Shown piece after piece: positions 9,134 to 17,526 of a stretch of DNA of 64,000 nt. The number at the start of each line of letters is the position of its first letter. Positions within the stretch are counted from its first letter, which is position 1. A program made the position numbers and the translations under genes. The notes below the pieces were generated by a model. The model was not told where the DNA came from. It saw only the letters and a program-made list of their open reading frames with translations, and ran no database searches. Source of the DNA: Bradyrhizobium sp. ISRA430 (GTDB lineage: Bacteria; Pseudomonadota; Alphaproteobacteria; Rhizobiales; Xanthobacteraceae); assembly GCF_029909975.1 (NCBI RefSeq), contig NZ_CP094516.1:4960001-5024000 (forward strand). The letters run 5' to 3'.

Positions 9134-10192
9134 CTAGCCGATCGTCCACACCAGCGGCGGCCGCCCACCGCCAGCCGCGCGCATGTGCACGCCGATATGC
9201 CGGCCGCATCCGGCGGCGAGTCCCCCGAACAGGCCCTCCAGCACCTTGGCGCATACAGGATGATAGTCGGCGACGTCGTCCATCAGCTTCCAGCTCTGCT
9301 GGCGAACTTCGAACGTGCCTTCGGACCTCATCGTCTCCTCGGCATCGTCCTGCGCGGCGAATAGCGCTTGCAGGAACGATGCGAACTCGCCCGCGCCACC
9401 ACGGCTTGCCGACAGCGCCGCTGCGACCTCGTCGAAATACTGCATGCCGATCAGCTTGCCGGTGAGATGCAGCAGATAGCCGGCATCCTCCGGGCCGAAG
9501 AGTTGCACCATCACGGGCGCGGCGGTGCGCACATATTCCATGGCGTAGTTGCGATGCGCCTTTTCCAGCCGTGGCTTCGGCCAGCTTGCGACCGGCAAGG
9601 CCGGTGCCATCTTCGCATCGAACAGCGGCGCCTCCAGATGCCGCGCGAACACCAGGCGCTGGTCGAGTTCGAGCGGATGATCGTATTCGTAATAGTATCC
9701 TTCGAGCCCGTCCTGGCCGTCGACGCTCTGCTTGGTGCAGACGAAGCCGAGCCGGAGATCGCCGAGCGCGACGCCGTTGTTGGCGTGCCAGCCGCGCAGC
9801 ATCGCGCGCGAGACCTCGCCCGGCACGCCGCAGATCGCGGTGCCCTTCCAGATCCAGCGCGGCGGCGGATAGCGTATCCAGGCCTTAGCGTCACTCTCAT
9901 ACATGTATTCGACGTGCACGCCGCCGATCCAGTTGGAGAGATAGTGATATTGCGCGGCCGCCACCGCGGGCGGCAGATGATTGATCCCGAGCTTCTCGAG
10001 CCCGGGCAGGAAGCGCTCCTGCTGCTGTCTCCTGAACACGCGGAAGACGAATTCGGCAGCATCCGCCGTGCCCCGCCGCGTCACCACAGTGAGGATGAGG
10101 CCAGTGAAATAGGCGTGGTAGAGGTCGGCGATGGCGCGCCAGCGTTTCCACTGGGCTTCCTGCGCGGAGTCTAAAGCTGCGGCCATGTTCAC
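9134..10192 (-). CDS. Hypothetical protein, 352 residues
   Basis: I do not recognise this family. The frame is long, has GC-rich third positions and lies alone. The N-terminal part is helical (EAQWKRWRAIADLYHAYFTG), the middle is rich in tyrosine and tryptophan (GYYYEYDHPLELDQRLVFARH), and there is no signal peptide or membrane segment. A conserved-looking cysteine and histidine cluster lies near the C-terminus (YHPVCAKVLEGLFGGLAAGCGRHIGVH), the sort of pattern seen in small-molecule-binding V4R or L-2-amino-thiazoline-hydrolase-like domains. That resemblance is weak and is not offered as a function. Confidence 0.7.
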   Translation of the reverse strand: MNMAAALDSAQEAQWKRWRAIADLYHAYFTGLILTVVTRRGTADAAEFVFRVFRRQQQERFLPGLEKLGINHLPPAVAAAQYHYLSNWIGGVHVEYMYESDAKAWIRYPPPRWIWKGTAICGVPGEVSRAMLRGWHANNGVALGDLRLGFVCTKQSVDGQDGLEGYYYEYDHPLELDQRLVFARHLEAPLFDAKMAPALPVASWPKPRLEKAHRNYAMEYVRTAAPVMVQLFGPEDAGYLLHLTGKLIGMQYFDEVAAALSASRGGAGEFASFLQALFAAQDDAEETMRSEGTFEVRQQSWKLMDDVADYHPVCAKVLEGLFGGLAAGCGRHIGVHMRAAGGGRPPLVWTIG

Positions 10193-10290
10193 TCCCGATC
10201 GTTGTTTTGATCGAGTGTGTCACTGCCCCTCGTGGCAGGCAACATGATGCGCATGCAGGGCGCCCTGCACGGCTGCCCGTCAATTCCGCA

Positions 10291-10710
10291 TCACGAATTT
10301 TGCGACGTTGCCGCCTTGGCGGCGCGCTCGCGCTCGACCCGCTCGGTCACGTCGCGCGCCATCGCCACCGACCCCTGCACGGCGCCGCCGGCGTCCCGCA
10401 CCAGCGCGAACGTCATCTCAATGTAGAGCCTGCGTCCGCTCTTATGCAACGCGCGGGTCAGCGTCGGCCGCCCTGCAAGCTTCATCGCGCCGCTCGCAAT
10501 CGCAGCCTCAAATCCCTTCCAATGCGCGGCGCGCAAATGTTCGGGAATGATCAGATCGAGATTTTGGCCGAGCGCTTCTTCCGCGGAGAAGCCGAACAGA
10601 GCGCTCGATGCCCGATTCCAGCGCACGATCGTGCCCGAGCGATCCGAATAGATCAGCGCATCCGCGACGTCGTCGAGGATTCTTGCGTCGAGTTGGGGTT
10701 GATCTGTCAT
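10291..10710 (-). CDS. Stand-alone PAS-domain sensor protein
   Basis: A 139-residue protein consisting almost entirely of one PAS domain (ILDDVADALIYSDRSGTIVRWN at the start, then the PAC-like end MARDVTERVERERAA). No kinase, cyclase or DNA-binding domain is attached. The start at 10710 is supported by GAGG 8 nt upstream; the longer upstream frame runs through repeat sequence. Such single PAS proteins may sense redox state or a ligand and act through a partner; none is adjacent. Confidence 0.85.
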   Translation of the reverse strand: MTDQPQLDARILDDVADALIYSDRSGTIVRWNRASSALFGFSAEEALGQNLDLIIPEHLRAAHWKGFEAAIASGAMKLAGRPTLTRALHKSGRRLYIEMTFALVRDAGGAVQGSVAMARDVTERVERERAAKAATSQNS

Positions 10711-11021
10711 TTCGGTACCTCGCACGAAATGTAGCCCGGATGAAGCGCAGCGCAATCCGGGATATTTGGTGGGGAGAGTTCCGAATGTCGCTTCGCGACC
10801 TGACGCACATTCGGTGTCATCGCCCGACTTGATCGGGCGATCCAGTATTCCAGAGGCCGTGACGAATACGGAGAAGCTGCGGCGTACTGGATTCCCCGCT
10901 TTCGCGGGGAATGACAGCGGAGAAATATGCGAAACAGTCGCCCGCATCAGCGCGAAGCGAGCTGCGGGATCACCAGATCCCGGATGTCGCTTCGCTGCAT
11001 CCGGGCTGCTGCAGGATGTTG
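10711..11021. other. Intergenic region made of repeats
   Basis: This 311-bp gap contains no gene. It holds a short inverted element around 10732-10765 (TAGCCCGGATGAAGCG... with ATCCGGG), a family B palindrome at 10815-10918 and a further GCGGGATC/GATCCCG hairpin around 10951-11010. Confidence 0.65.
10815..10918 (+). repeat. Palindromic repeat, family B, copy 1
   Basis: Starts TGTCATCGCCCGACTTGATC and ends with CGCGGGGAATGACAG; inside, CCAGTATTCCAGAGG faces GTACTGGATTCCCC. The same architecture (TGTCAT, GC-rich hairpin, CCAGTA, spacer, TACTGGAT, hairpin, ATGACAG) recurs at 36501-36606 and 47151-47254. Confidence 0.85.
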
Positions 11022-12152
11022 CTACACTCGAAAATGCTTCGATAGCTTGAGGCCCTGCGCCTGGTAGTTGGAGCCGATGCGCTGGCCGTACATCGCGTCG
11101 GGCCGCGCCAGCATCTTCTCGTAGACGAGGCGGCCGACGATCTGGCCGTGCTCGAGGATGAAGGGCACTTCGCGCGAGCGCACCTCCAGCACCGCGCGGG
11201 CGCCCTGCCCGCCGGCGCCGGCATAGCCGAAACCGGGATCGAAGAAGCCGGCATAGTGCACGCGGAATTCGCCGACGAGCGGATCGAATGGCACCATCTC
11301 CGCGGCGTAGTCGGGCGGCACCTGCACGGCTTCCTTGGAGGCGAGGATGTAGAACTCGCCGGGATCGAGGATGAGGTTGCCGTCGGGACGCGCCGAGATC
11401 GGCTCCCAGAAATCCTCAACCGCGTAGCCGGAGCGGCGGTCGACATCGACCACGCCGGTGTGGCGCTTGGCGCGGTAGCCGACGAAACCGCCGCCCTTCT
11501 CGCCGGAGAGATCGACCGAAACGGCGACACCGCCGGAGAGATCGGCCTCATCGATGTCGACGAGACGCTCGGCCGCATGCAACGCATCGAGCTCATCGGC
11601 ATTGAGGATGGCATCGCCGGTGCGGAAGCGCACCTGCGACAGCCGCGAGCCCTCACGCACCAGCACCGGAAAGGTCTTCGGGCTGATCTCGGCATAGAGC
11701 GGACCGTGATAGCCGGCGCCGATCATGTCGAAGCGGCGGGTGCCGTCGGCGATCACGCGGGTGAAGACGTCGAGCCGGCCGGTGGAGCTCTTCGGGTTCG
11801 CCGCGGCGACGATCTCCGGCGGCAGCGCGAGGCTTTCCAGCAGCGGCACGATGTAGACGCAGTTGGTCTCCAGCACCGCGCCGTCGGCGAGACTGAACTC
11901 GTGCAGCTTCAATTCGTCGATGCGTTCGGCGACGGTGGCCCCGGGGCCCGGCAGAAAGCTCGCGCGCACGCGGTAGGCGATGTCGCCAAGGCGCAGGTCG
12001 AGGCTTGCGGGCTGGATCTGGCTTTCGACGAAGTCGTAGGCGGGCAGGATGAGCCCGTCATCCGCCATCGCCGCGATCATGCGGTCGGGCAGGATACCAT
12101 TGGCATCGGCGGCAACCGTGAACGTCAAACGGTGGTCCTCAACTCGGGTCAA
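11022..12152 (-). CDS. dcd: 2'-deoxycytidine 5'-triphosphate deaminase (two-domain alphaproteobacterial form)
   Basis: Deaminates dCTP to dUTP for thymidylate synthesis. The 376-residue product is about twice as long as the E. coli enzyme. Both halves contain dUTPase-like beta segments: residues about 30-190 carry QIQPASLDLRLGD and PKSSTGRLDVFTRVIADG, and the second half carries the repeated DLILDPGEFYIL-like strand pattern. This tandem form is known from Alphaproteobacteria. It is divergent from metZ, with a shared 239-bp control region. Confidence 0.92.
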   Translation of the reverse strand: MTRVEDHRLTFTVAADANGILPDRMIAAMADDGLILPAYDFVESQIQPASLDLRLGDIAYRVRASFLPGPGATVAERIDELKLHEFSLADGAVLETNCVYIVPLLESLALPPEIVAAANPKSSTGRLDVFTRVIADGTRRFDMIGAGYHGPLYAEISPKTFPVLVREGSRLSQVRFRTGDAILNADELDALHAAERLVDIDEADLSGGVAVSVDLSGEKGGGFVGYRAKRHTGVVDVDRRSGYAVEDFWEPISARPDGNLILDPGEFYILASKEAVQVPPDYAAEMVPFDPLVGEFRVHYAGFFDPGFGYAGAGGQGARAVLEVRSREVPFILEHGQIVGRLVYEKMLARPDAMYGQRIGSNYQAQGLKLSKHFRV

Positions 12153-12205
12153 AACGCATCCGATACGCGGAAAAACGAACCTTTTACCGCTATCCGATGG
12201 ACGCC

Positions 12206-12233
12206 TTGACGGGAAGGGCGCGGCAGAATAAGA
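12206..12233 (+). promoter_or_regulatory. Candidate sigma-70 promoter of the metZ leader
   Basis: TTGACG at 12206-12211 and ATAAGA at 12228-12233 are separated by 16 bp. Transcription would begin near 12240, just before the SAM-II aptamer at 12246. The match to the housekeeping consensus is reasonable but was judged by eye. Confidence 0.5.
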
Positions 12234-12245
12234 GCATGACTTATC

Positions 12246-12306
12246 CCGTGGTGATTTGAGCCGGCCGGCTTGCAGCCACGTTAAATAAGTCGCTAAACAG
12301 GCCGGG
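12246..12306 (+). ncRNA. SAM-II riboswitch aptamer upstream of metZ
   Basis: The P1 stem CGTGG (12247-12251) pairs with CCACG (12276-12280). The loop begins TGATTTGAGCCGG and contains CCGGCC (12261-12266), which can pair with GGCCGG (12300-12305) to form the H-type pseudoknot. Between them lie the conserved TTAAATAA and CGCTAAA segments. This matches the SAM-II (metA) motif known upstream of methionine genes in Alphaproteobacteria. It binds S-adenosylmethionine and should lower metZ expression when SAM is plentiful. Confidence 0.93.
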
Positions 12307-12352
12307 GACCTCTGTGATCCCGGCCAGTGGAGATATCCAGGCCGGTTTTTTT
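12300..12352 (+). terminator. Riboswitch expression platform: alternative hairpins ending in a Rho-independent terminator
   Basis: CCGGCC (12320-12325) pairs with GGCCGG (12340-12345) and is followed directly by seven T residues (12346-12352), a textbook terminator. The same CCCGGCC (12319-12325) can instead pair with GGCCGGG (12300-12306), which is also the 3' strand of the aptamer pseudoknot. The two pairings exclude each other, so SAM binding should free 12319-12325 to form the terminator. Confidence 0.85.
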
Positions 12353-12391
12353 GTGACCATTTTCGCTCATGTGGTCACGTCGGAGGTACCT

Positions 12392-13579
12392 ATGTCGAAG
12401 TCGCCTGCCAACTATCGTCCCGAAACCCGCCTGGTCCATTCCGGCACTCTGCGCTCGCAATATGGCGAGACGTCGGAGTCGCTGTTCCTGACCCAGGGCT
12501 ACGTCTACGGCAGCGCCGAGGAGTGCGAGGCGCGGTTCAAGGGCGAGGATCCCGGCTTCATCTACTCGCGCTATTCCAACCCGACCATCGCCATGTTCGA
12601 GCGCCGCATGATCGAGCTGGAGGGCGCCGAAGCCGCCCGCTCGGCGGCGACCGGCATGGCCGCGGTAACCACCGCGATCCTGGCGCCACTGAAGGCCGGC
12701 GATCACGTGGTGGCCTCGCGGGCGCTGTTCGGCTCGTGCCTCTATGTCGTGCAGGACCTGTTGCCGCGCTACGGCATCGAGACGACGCTAGTGGACGGCC
12801 TCGACCTCGACCAGTGGCAGCGTGCGCTGAAGCCGAACACCAAGACGTTCTTCCTGGAAAGCCCGACCAATCCGACGCTCGACGTGCTCGACATTCCCGC
12901 CATCGCCGAGATCGCGCACAAGGGCGGCGCACGGCTCGTCGTCGACAATGTGTTCGCAACCCCGATCTGGCAGAGCCCGCTCGCGCTAGGCGCCGACGTC
13001 GTGGTCTATTCCGCGACCAAGCATATCGACGGCCAGGGCCGCTGCCTGGGCGGCATCATCCTCTCCTCGGAAGCTTTCATCGCCGAACACATCCACAATT
13101 TCATGCGCCAGACCGGGCCGTCGATCTCGCCCTTCAATGCCTGGGTTCTGCTGAAAGGCCTGGAGACGCTCGGCGTGCGCGTGCGCGCGCAGACCGATAC
13201 GGCCGCCCGTGTCGCCGAAGTGCTGGCGAGCCATCCGAAGATTTCGCGATTGGTCTACCCCGGCCGCGCCGACCATCCGCAGGCGGCGTTGGTGAAGAAG
13301 CAGATGCGCGGCGGCTCGACACTGGTCGGCTTCGAGGTGAAGGGCGGCAAGGCGGCTGCTTTCCGCGTGCTGAACGCGCTCAAGCTCGCGAAGATCTCCA
13401 ACAATCTCGGCGACGCCAAGAGTCTCGTCACGCATCCGGCGACCACGACGCATCAGCGCCTGAAGCCGGAAGACCGCGCCGCGCTCGGCATCAGCGAGGG
13501 CTTCATCCGCTTCTCCACGGGGCTGGAGCATGCGGACGATCTGATCGAGGATCTCACCGCGGCGCTGGAAAAGGCGTGA
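12392..13579 (+). CDS. metZ: O-succinylhomoserine sulfhydrylase
   Basis: A PLP enzyme that makes homocysteine from O-succinylhomoserine and sulfide in methionine synthesis. The 395-residue product shows the Cys/Met-metabolism PLP family pattern: YSRYSNPT near residue 60, LVVDNVFATPIWQ before the cofactor, and the PLP lysine in SATKHIDGQGR. GISEGFIRFSTGLE closes the active site near the C-terminus. Start at 12392 is fixed by GGAGG 6 nt upstream and by its position just beyond the riboswitch terminator; the longer upstream frame would overlap the terminator. Confidence 0.94.
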   Translation: MSKSPANYRPETRLVHSGTLRSQYGETSESLFLTQGYVYGSAEECEARFKGEDPGFIYSRYSNPTIAMFERRMIELEGAEAARSAATGMAAVTTAILAPLKAGDHVVASRALFGSCLYVVQDLLPRYGIETTLVDGLDLDQWQRALKPNTKTFFLESPTNPTLDVLDIPAIAEIAHKGGARLVVDNVFATPIWQSPLALGADVVVYSATKHIDGQGRCLGGIILSSEAFIAEHIHNFMRQTGPSISPFNAWVLLKGLETLGVRVRAQTDTAARVAEVLASHPKISRLVYPGRADHPQAALVKKQMRGGSTLVGFEVKGGKAAAFRVLNALKLAKISNNLGDAKSLVTHPATTTHQRLKPEDRAALGISEGFIRFSTGLEHADDLIEDLTAALEKA

Positions 13580-13601
13580 GATCGCAGAGAAGTCGCAAAT
13601 C

Positions 13602-13698
13602 GTAGGGTGGGCAAAGCGCAGCGTGCCCACCATTCACGATCACACTGTCGATAGATGGTGGGCACGGCGCGCCAAGAGCGCGCCTTTGCCCACCCTAC
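13602..13698 (+). repeat. Palindromic repeat, family C, copy 1
   Basis: Inverted arms GTAGGGTGGGCAAAG and CTTTGCCCACCCTAC flank an inner GTGCCCACCAT/ATGGTGGGCAC hairpin. It lies just after metZ and could act as a bidirectional transcription stop. Related copies are at 17403-17516 and 44767-44840. Confidence 0.85.
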
Positions 13699-13728
13699 AA
13701 CTGCAGCGCTGGAGCAGGCGTGAGGTAC

Positions 13729-13779
13729 GAATGGCGAGTGGTGAATCCCTATTCGCTATTCGCGATTCCCTACTCGCTT
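13729..13779 (+). repeat. Inverted repeat, family F, copy 1
   Basis: GAATGGCGAGTGGTGAATCC on the left is complementary in part to GCGATTCCCTACTCGC on the right, with CTATTCGCTATTCGC between. A second copy lies at 38144-38214. Confidence 0.7.
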
Positions 13780-13783
13780 CTGC

Positions 13784-14782
13784 CTACATCGGCCGATACG
13801 TCCGCACGTCCGCCGGCACATTCACGCCGAGCTTGATCTGACCGACGGACTGGATGATGTCGTCGCCGAGGAGCTGGGCGAAGCAGGCATAGCCCCAGTC
13901 GTTCATGTGCAGGCCGTCGGCGATGACGAAGCTCTCCACCGGGATCGCCTGCTTCTCGTGCCACTCGCGCATCACCTCGAAGCGCGGAAAGATGCCGACG
14001 TGACGGAGCTCGGCGACCTTACCGAGTAGCTTCACCATCTTGCCGGCGCTCTCGGCGCGCCGATTGACCTGTGGCGAATATTGCGGGTCGACCAGCACGA
14101 TGTCGGCGCCGCCGGCGGCCTGGATGCGGCCGATGCCGTCCTCGACGAGCTTCGCCGTCTCGCCGGGATCGAGATTGCGCAGCACGGCGTTGGTGCCGAC
14201 CTGCCAGATCACGAGATCCGGATGCCGGTCGATCACCTCCGTCTGAAGGCGCTTCATCATCTCGGGCGCGTCCTCGCCGCCGACGCCGGCGTTGATGACG
14301 CTGATGTCGGCGGTTGGATAGTGCCGGCGAAGCTGGGCTGCGAGGCGGTTCGGGTAGTTGAACTCCGGCGAGCTCGCGCCGAAGCCTGCGGTCGACGACG
14401 ATCCGAACGCAACGATGACGACGGGCTTGCCCTCGACCAGCTTGTTCGCGACATGCGGCAGCGAGCCCATCGTCTTCGCGCCGCCCTTCGGCGGCAGGCA
14501 GGGCACGCGGTTGAAGATGTCGCCCGCGGACTTTGCCGCCTGCTTCACCTTGTCAATGGCGCGCGCGGTGATGCCGCGCTGCTCGGCAGGCGGCTGCGTG
14601 GTCGCGGCCGCCGTGGTCTGGGACTGTGATGCGGGAGCAGGATTATTGGCCGTCTGCTGCGGCGCGGGCGTTGCCTGCGCGGCCTGCGCCTGCGCCGGCG
14701 AGAGCGAGGCAGATGTCAGCAGCAGCGCCGCCGTGGACGCGGCGAGCCATGCCGACAGGCAAAAAGGGCGGAGAGAACTCAT
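13784..14782 (-). CDS. SGNH/GDSL-type hydrolase, exported
   Basis: A 332-residue protein with an N-terminal signal peptide (hydrophobic LSAWLAASTAALLLTSASL, AQA cleavage site) and an Ala/Pro/Gln-rich linker to about residue 70. The hydrolase blocks follow: GSSSTAG with the nucleophile serine, INAGVGGE, VIWQVGTNAV with the oxyanion asparagine, and DGLHMND with the Asp-x-x-His pair. It would act in the periplasm as an esterase or acyltransferase. It is the last gene of an operon with opgC, which suggests acyl modification of a glycan. Confidence 0.88.
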   Translation of the reverse strand: MSSLRPFCLSAWLAASTAALLLTSASLSPAQAQAAQATPAPQQTANNPAPASQSQTTAAATTQPPAEQRGITARAIDKVKQAAKSAGDIFNRVPCLPPKGGAKTMGSLPHVANKLVEGKPVVIVAFGSSSTAGFGASSPEFNYPNRLAAQLRRHYPTADISVINAGVGGEDAPEMMKRLQTEVIDRHPDLVIWQVGTNAVLRNLDPGETAKLVEDGIGRIQAAGGADIVLVDPQYSPQVNRRAESAGKMVKLLGKVAELRHVGIFPRFEVMREWHEKQAIPVESFVIADGLHMNDWGYACFAQLLGDDIIQSVGQIKLGVNVPADVRTYRPM

Positions 14783-14794
14783 TAACTCTAGACC

Positions 14795-15574
14795 TCAATT
14801 TTGCTGCTGGACCGGCCCAAGATGGGCGGCGTCGATCAGGAATTGCGCCAGCGCCCGGCCGAGGCAGTCGTGGACCTGCTTTGCCAGTTCGGGGCCACGC
14901 GATGGGCTGAATAGGTCAAACTGACCCTGATCATTCCATTGCCGCATGATCGCGAAACGGTCGAACAGCGGGACGTCGTGCTCCTGGGCCACCACGCGCA
15001 TATTGTCGAGATAGGGCGGCACCGAGATCATGGTTTCGGTTCGCGGGCTGTACTGCAAATTCATCAAGACGACGTCAGCCCCTGCATTTTGCAACGCAGC
15101 AACCCCTTCGGTGACTGCGCCACGAAAATCGTCGGGATCGATGGATCGGATAGCATCCACGGTCCCGGTCTGCCAGATGACCAAAGTAGGCTTTTTCTCT
15201 TCCATCAGCTTAACGAAGGTGGAGGCGGCCTCCTCGGCGGTCTTCTTGCTCTGTATTTCTACGGAGACGTGCACTGCCTCCGACGGCGGCAGCATCTCCT
15301 TCAGGATCGCCTCCATGCGCGCGGGATAGGAGCTGTTTTCCGAGGACGGAATGGTGGTCGAACGGCTGCCGATGACCAGGATCTCGAGCGGCTTGCCGGC
15401 CTTGACGGTATCGGCGACCTTGTGGAGCTGGCTATCGGTCGTGAGCAGGTAGGACGGCAGCTCGCAGGATGGGGGTACGGCCGCAGCGGGCGGCGCAGCA
15501 TCCTCCGCGCGCGCCGACGGCGCGGCGAGGCCACCGCATAGCAGGATCAGGCTCAGGAGAACCTTCGCCTTCAT
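14795..15574 (-). CDS. Exported SGNH-like protein with degenerate catalytic blocks
   Basis: A 259-residue protein with a signal peptide (KVLLSLILLCGGLAAPSARA). It is clearly a paralogue of the downstream gene (shared VIWQTGT, PRxETM-like and MRQWNDQ/MREWHEK segments). However block I reads GSRSTTI, block III reads GTVD in place of GTNA, and no Asp-x-x-His is found in the C-terminal block. It is therefore probably non-catalytic, perhaps a partner or carrier-binding subunit. It starts within the opgC stop codon (ATGA overlap at 15574). Confidence 0.8.
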   Translation of the reverse strand: MKAKVLLSLILLCGGLAAPSARAEDAAPPAAAVPPSCELPSYLLTTDSQLHKVADTVKAGKPLEILVIGSRSTTIPSSENSSYPARMEAILKEMLPPSEAVHVSVEIQSKKTAEEAASTFVKLMEEKKPTLVIWQTGTVDAIRSIDPDDFRGAVTEGVAALQNAGADVVLMNLQYSPRTETMISVPPYLDNMRVVAQEHDVPLFDRFAIMRQWNDQGQFDLFSPSRGPELAKQVHDCLGRALAQFLIDAAHLGPVQQQN

Positions 15575-16815
15575 CAGCCCCCTCCCGCCATATCGGCGTT
15601 GCCGACGGCGTTTTTGCTTTTCGTACCGCTCTTGTCAGCCACGCGCTTGTACCACGAAATCACCCAGGCCACGCCCCACATGATCAGGATTCCGCAGAGA
15701 CTAATCAGCGCATGCATGGCCGGGCCGCCGGAGACTTCGGCCAGGATGAAGTGGCCGGCGAAGGCCAGGAACACGCCGAGACAGAATATCTCCAGCGAAT
15801 GCTGGCCGCACAGGATCAGTGGCCGCAGCCAGGGCGATTTCAGCCCCGGCCAGTCCCGCGGCAGGAAGCGCACCGTGAGCGCGGCGAGCGCCAGGAAATG
15901 CGTGAAGCGCAGCACGTCGAGATCGGTCTTGTCGATCGGGTACATCCACTGCTCGATCCGCTTCGGCATGAAGTGGGAGAGCTGCGGCACGTACCAGGTC
16001 AGCGTCACGTAGAACGCCGCGGCCAGATAGGCGATCGCGATCCACGTCGTGACAGGCGATGCCAGGATCCGCGACATGCGCCGCGCACCTCCGAGCGCGC
16101 ACCAGGCCCCGAATACGAAAAGCAATTGCCAGGCCAGAGGATTGAACGCCCAGAAGCCGTTCGGATAGGCCGAGAAATACAGATCAAATTCCCAGGTGAC
16201 GACGTAGAGAACGACCGAGAGGCCGAGCGTGACGTCGGGCTTCCACTTCATCGACCAGAGGATCACCGGCAGCGCCAACATCAAGACGATGTAGAGCGGC
16301 AGCACGTCCATGTTGACGGGACGGAAACGCAAAAGCAGCGCCTGCACGATGGTGACGTCGGGCTGCTTGAGGAAATCCATGATGCCCATCTCTTCCGTGT
16401 AGAGCGGGTTCTCGAAGCTCGTCGCGACATAGGAAATTTCCGCGAGGAAGATCGTGAACAGGAAGACGTGGGCGACATAGATCTGCCAGACCCGGCGCAG
16501 GATGCGCGCGGTGGCGATAACGAAGCCGGAATCCAGCATCGCGCGGCCATAGACGAAAGCGGCGGTGTAGCCGGAGATGAAGATGAAGATCTCGGTGGCG
16601 TCGCTGAAGCCGTAGTTGCGGATCGTGAACCAGGTCAAGAGGTTCGGCGGCAGATGGTCGATGAAGATCAGCCACAGCGCGAGCCCGCGGAATAGATCGA
16701 GCCGAAGCTCGCGTTCGCCGATCGCAGGCAGCGTGATGGCCGGCGCGGCTGCGCGCGACTTGGCGTTGGCGGTTCCCGCGATCGGCGATCCCGTCACTTG
16801 GTCGGCAATGGTCAT
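15574..16815 (-). CDS. opgC: OpgC-family glucan/polysaccharide acyltransferase
   Basis: A 413-residue inner-membrane protein with about ten hydrophobic segments. It opens with the OpgC signature (ERELRLDLFRGLALWLIFIDHLP, conserved Arg, Asp and His) followed by FGFSDATEIFIFISGYTAAFVYGR-like sequence. OpgC proteins succinylate periplasmic or cyclic glucans. The start at 16815 is used because the 22 extra upstream residues show no membrane or family character. Two SGNH-like exported proteins follow in the same operon with one-base and 12-bp junctions. Confidence 0.88.
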   Translation of the reverse strand: MTIADQVTGSPIAGTANAKSRAAAPAITLPAIGERELRLDLFRGLALWLIFIDHLPPNLLTWFTIRNYGFSDATEIFIFISGYTAAFVYGRAMLDSGFVIATARILRRVWQIYVAHVFLFTIFLAEISYVATSFENPLYTEEMGIMDFLKQPDVTIVQALLLRFRPVNMDVLPLYIVLMLALPVILWSMKWKPDVTLGLSVVLYVVTWEFDLYFSAYPNGFWAFNPLAWQLLFVFGAWCALGGARRMSRILASPVTTWIAIAYLAAAFYVTLTWYVPQLSHFMPKRIEQWMYPIDKTDLDVLRFTHFLALAALTVRFLPRDWPGLKSPWLRPLILCGQHSLEIFCLGVFLAFAGHFILAEVSGGPAMHALISLCGILIMWGVAWVISWYKRVADKSGTKSKNAVGNADMAGGG

Positions 16816-16993
16816 CGGGGCCAAGAACCCTTTGCAAATCGCGACGTTGGAGGAGTGTACTGGTCCGCCGTCGCCTAGCAAAGCGACCGGATCACAATCG
16901 AAGTGTACTTCCCTGTCAATTCGGGCGGGACGATGTCGCGAAAAGCGACGCGGGCGTTTGGTTCCCGGGCGGGATTTCGGTATGATGGCAGCT

Positions 16994-17386
16994 ATGTACC
17001 GCGCCGTGACCCGCCAGATCGAAGTGACCGTCGAGCCGAACTTTGTTCCGGAGCAGTCGTCGGCCGAACGCTCGCGCTATTTTTGGTCCTACACCATCGT
17101 CATCACCAATTCCGGCGAGGAGACCGTGCAGCTCAAGACGCGGCACTGGATCATCACGGATGCCTCCGGCCGGCAGCAGGAGGTCAAGGGCGAAGGCGTG
17201 GTCGGTGAGCAGCCGATCCTGGCCCCCGGCGAGCGCTTCGAATACACCTCAGGCGTGCCGCTCTCAACCGCGTCAGGCTTCATGACCGGCCGCTACCAGA
17301 TGGTCAGCGAAAGCGGAGAGCGCTTCGAGATCGACGTGCCGACGTTCTCGCTCGACAGCCCGGACAGCAAGCGGGTGTTGAATTAA
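16994..17386 (+). CDS. apaG: ApaG protein
   Basis: A 130-residue cytoplasmic protein with the fibronectin-III-like ApaG fold (MYRAVTRQIEVTVEPNFVPE at the start, then FWSYTIVITNSGEETVQL and GVVGEQPILAPGERFEYTSG). Its biochemical role is unclear; a link to cobalt and magnesium handling is reported in enterobacteria. Upstream in-frame ATGs at 16982 and 16985 exist, but 16994 gives the family's usual N-terminus. It is convergent with hslO, from which it is separated by a family C repeat. Confidence 0.93.
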   Translation: MYRAVTRQIEVTVEPNFVPEQSSAERSRYFWSYTIVITNSGEETVQLKTRHWIITDASGRQQEVKGEGVVGEQPILAPGERFEYTSGVPLSTASGFMTGRYQMVSESGERFEIDVPTFSLDSPDSKRVLN

Positions 17387-17402
17387 CGCACGGCGCGCTG
17401 CC

Positions 17403-17516
17403 GTAGAGTGGGTCAGCCCCGCGGCTGCGCAAAGCGCAGTCCGCTGGCGTAACACACCACTTCTCTCTTCGCGCGGATAGTAAAGAGGTGGGTTACACTG
17501 CGCTAACCCGCCCTAC
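17403..17516 (+). repeat. Palindromic repeat, family C, copy 2
   Basis: GTAGAGTGGGTCAGCCCCGCG at the left and GCGCTAACCCGCCCTAC at the right form the outer arms, with inner CACCACTTCTCTC / AAAGAGGTGGG. It fills the convergent apaG-hslO gap and could terminate both genes. Confidence 0.8.
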
Positions 17517-17526
17517 GATTCCGGCG

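Noticed and set aside
10246..10275. TGCA-N8-TGCA pair near 10255-10270, considered as another BoxR-type site
   Set aside because: Spacing is eight, not six, and the flanking bases do not match the 16-bp motif; it is a plain GGGCGCCC hairpin upstream of an unrelated gene.
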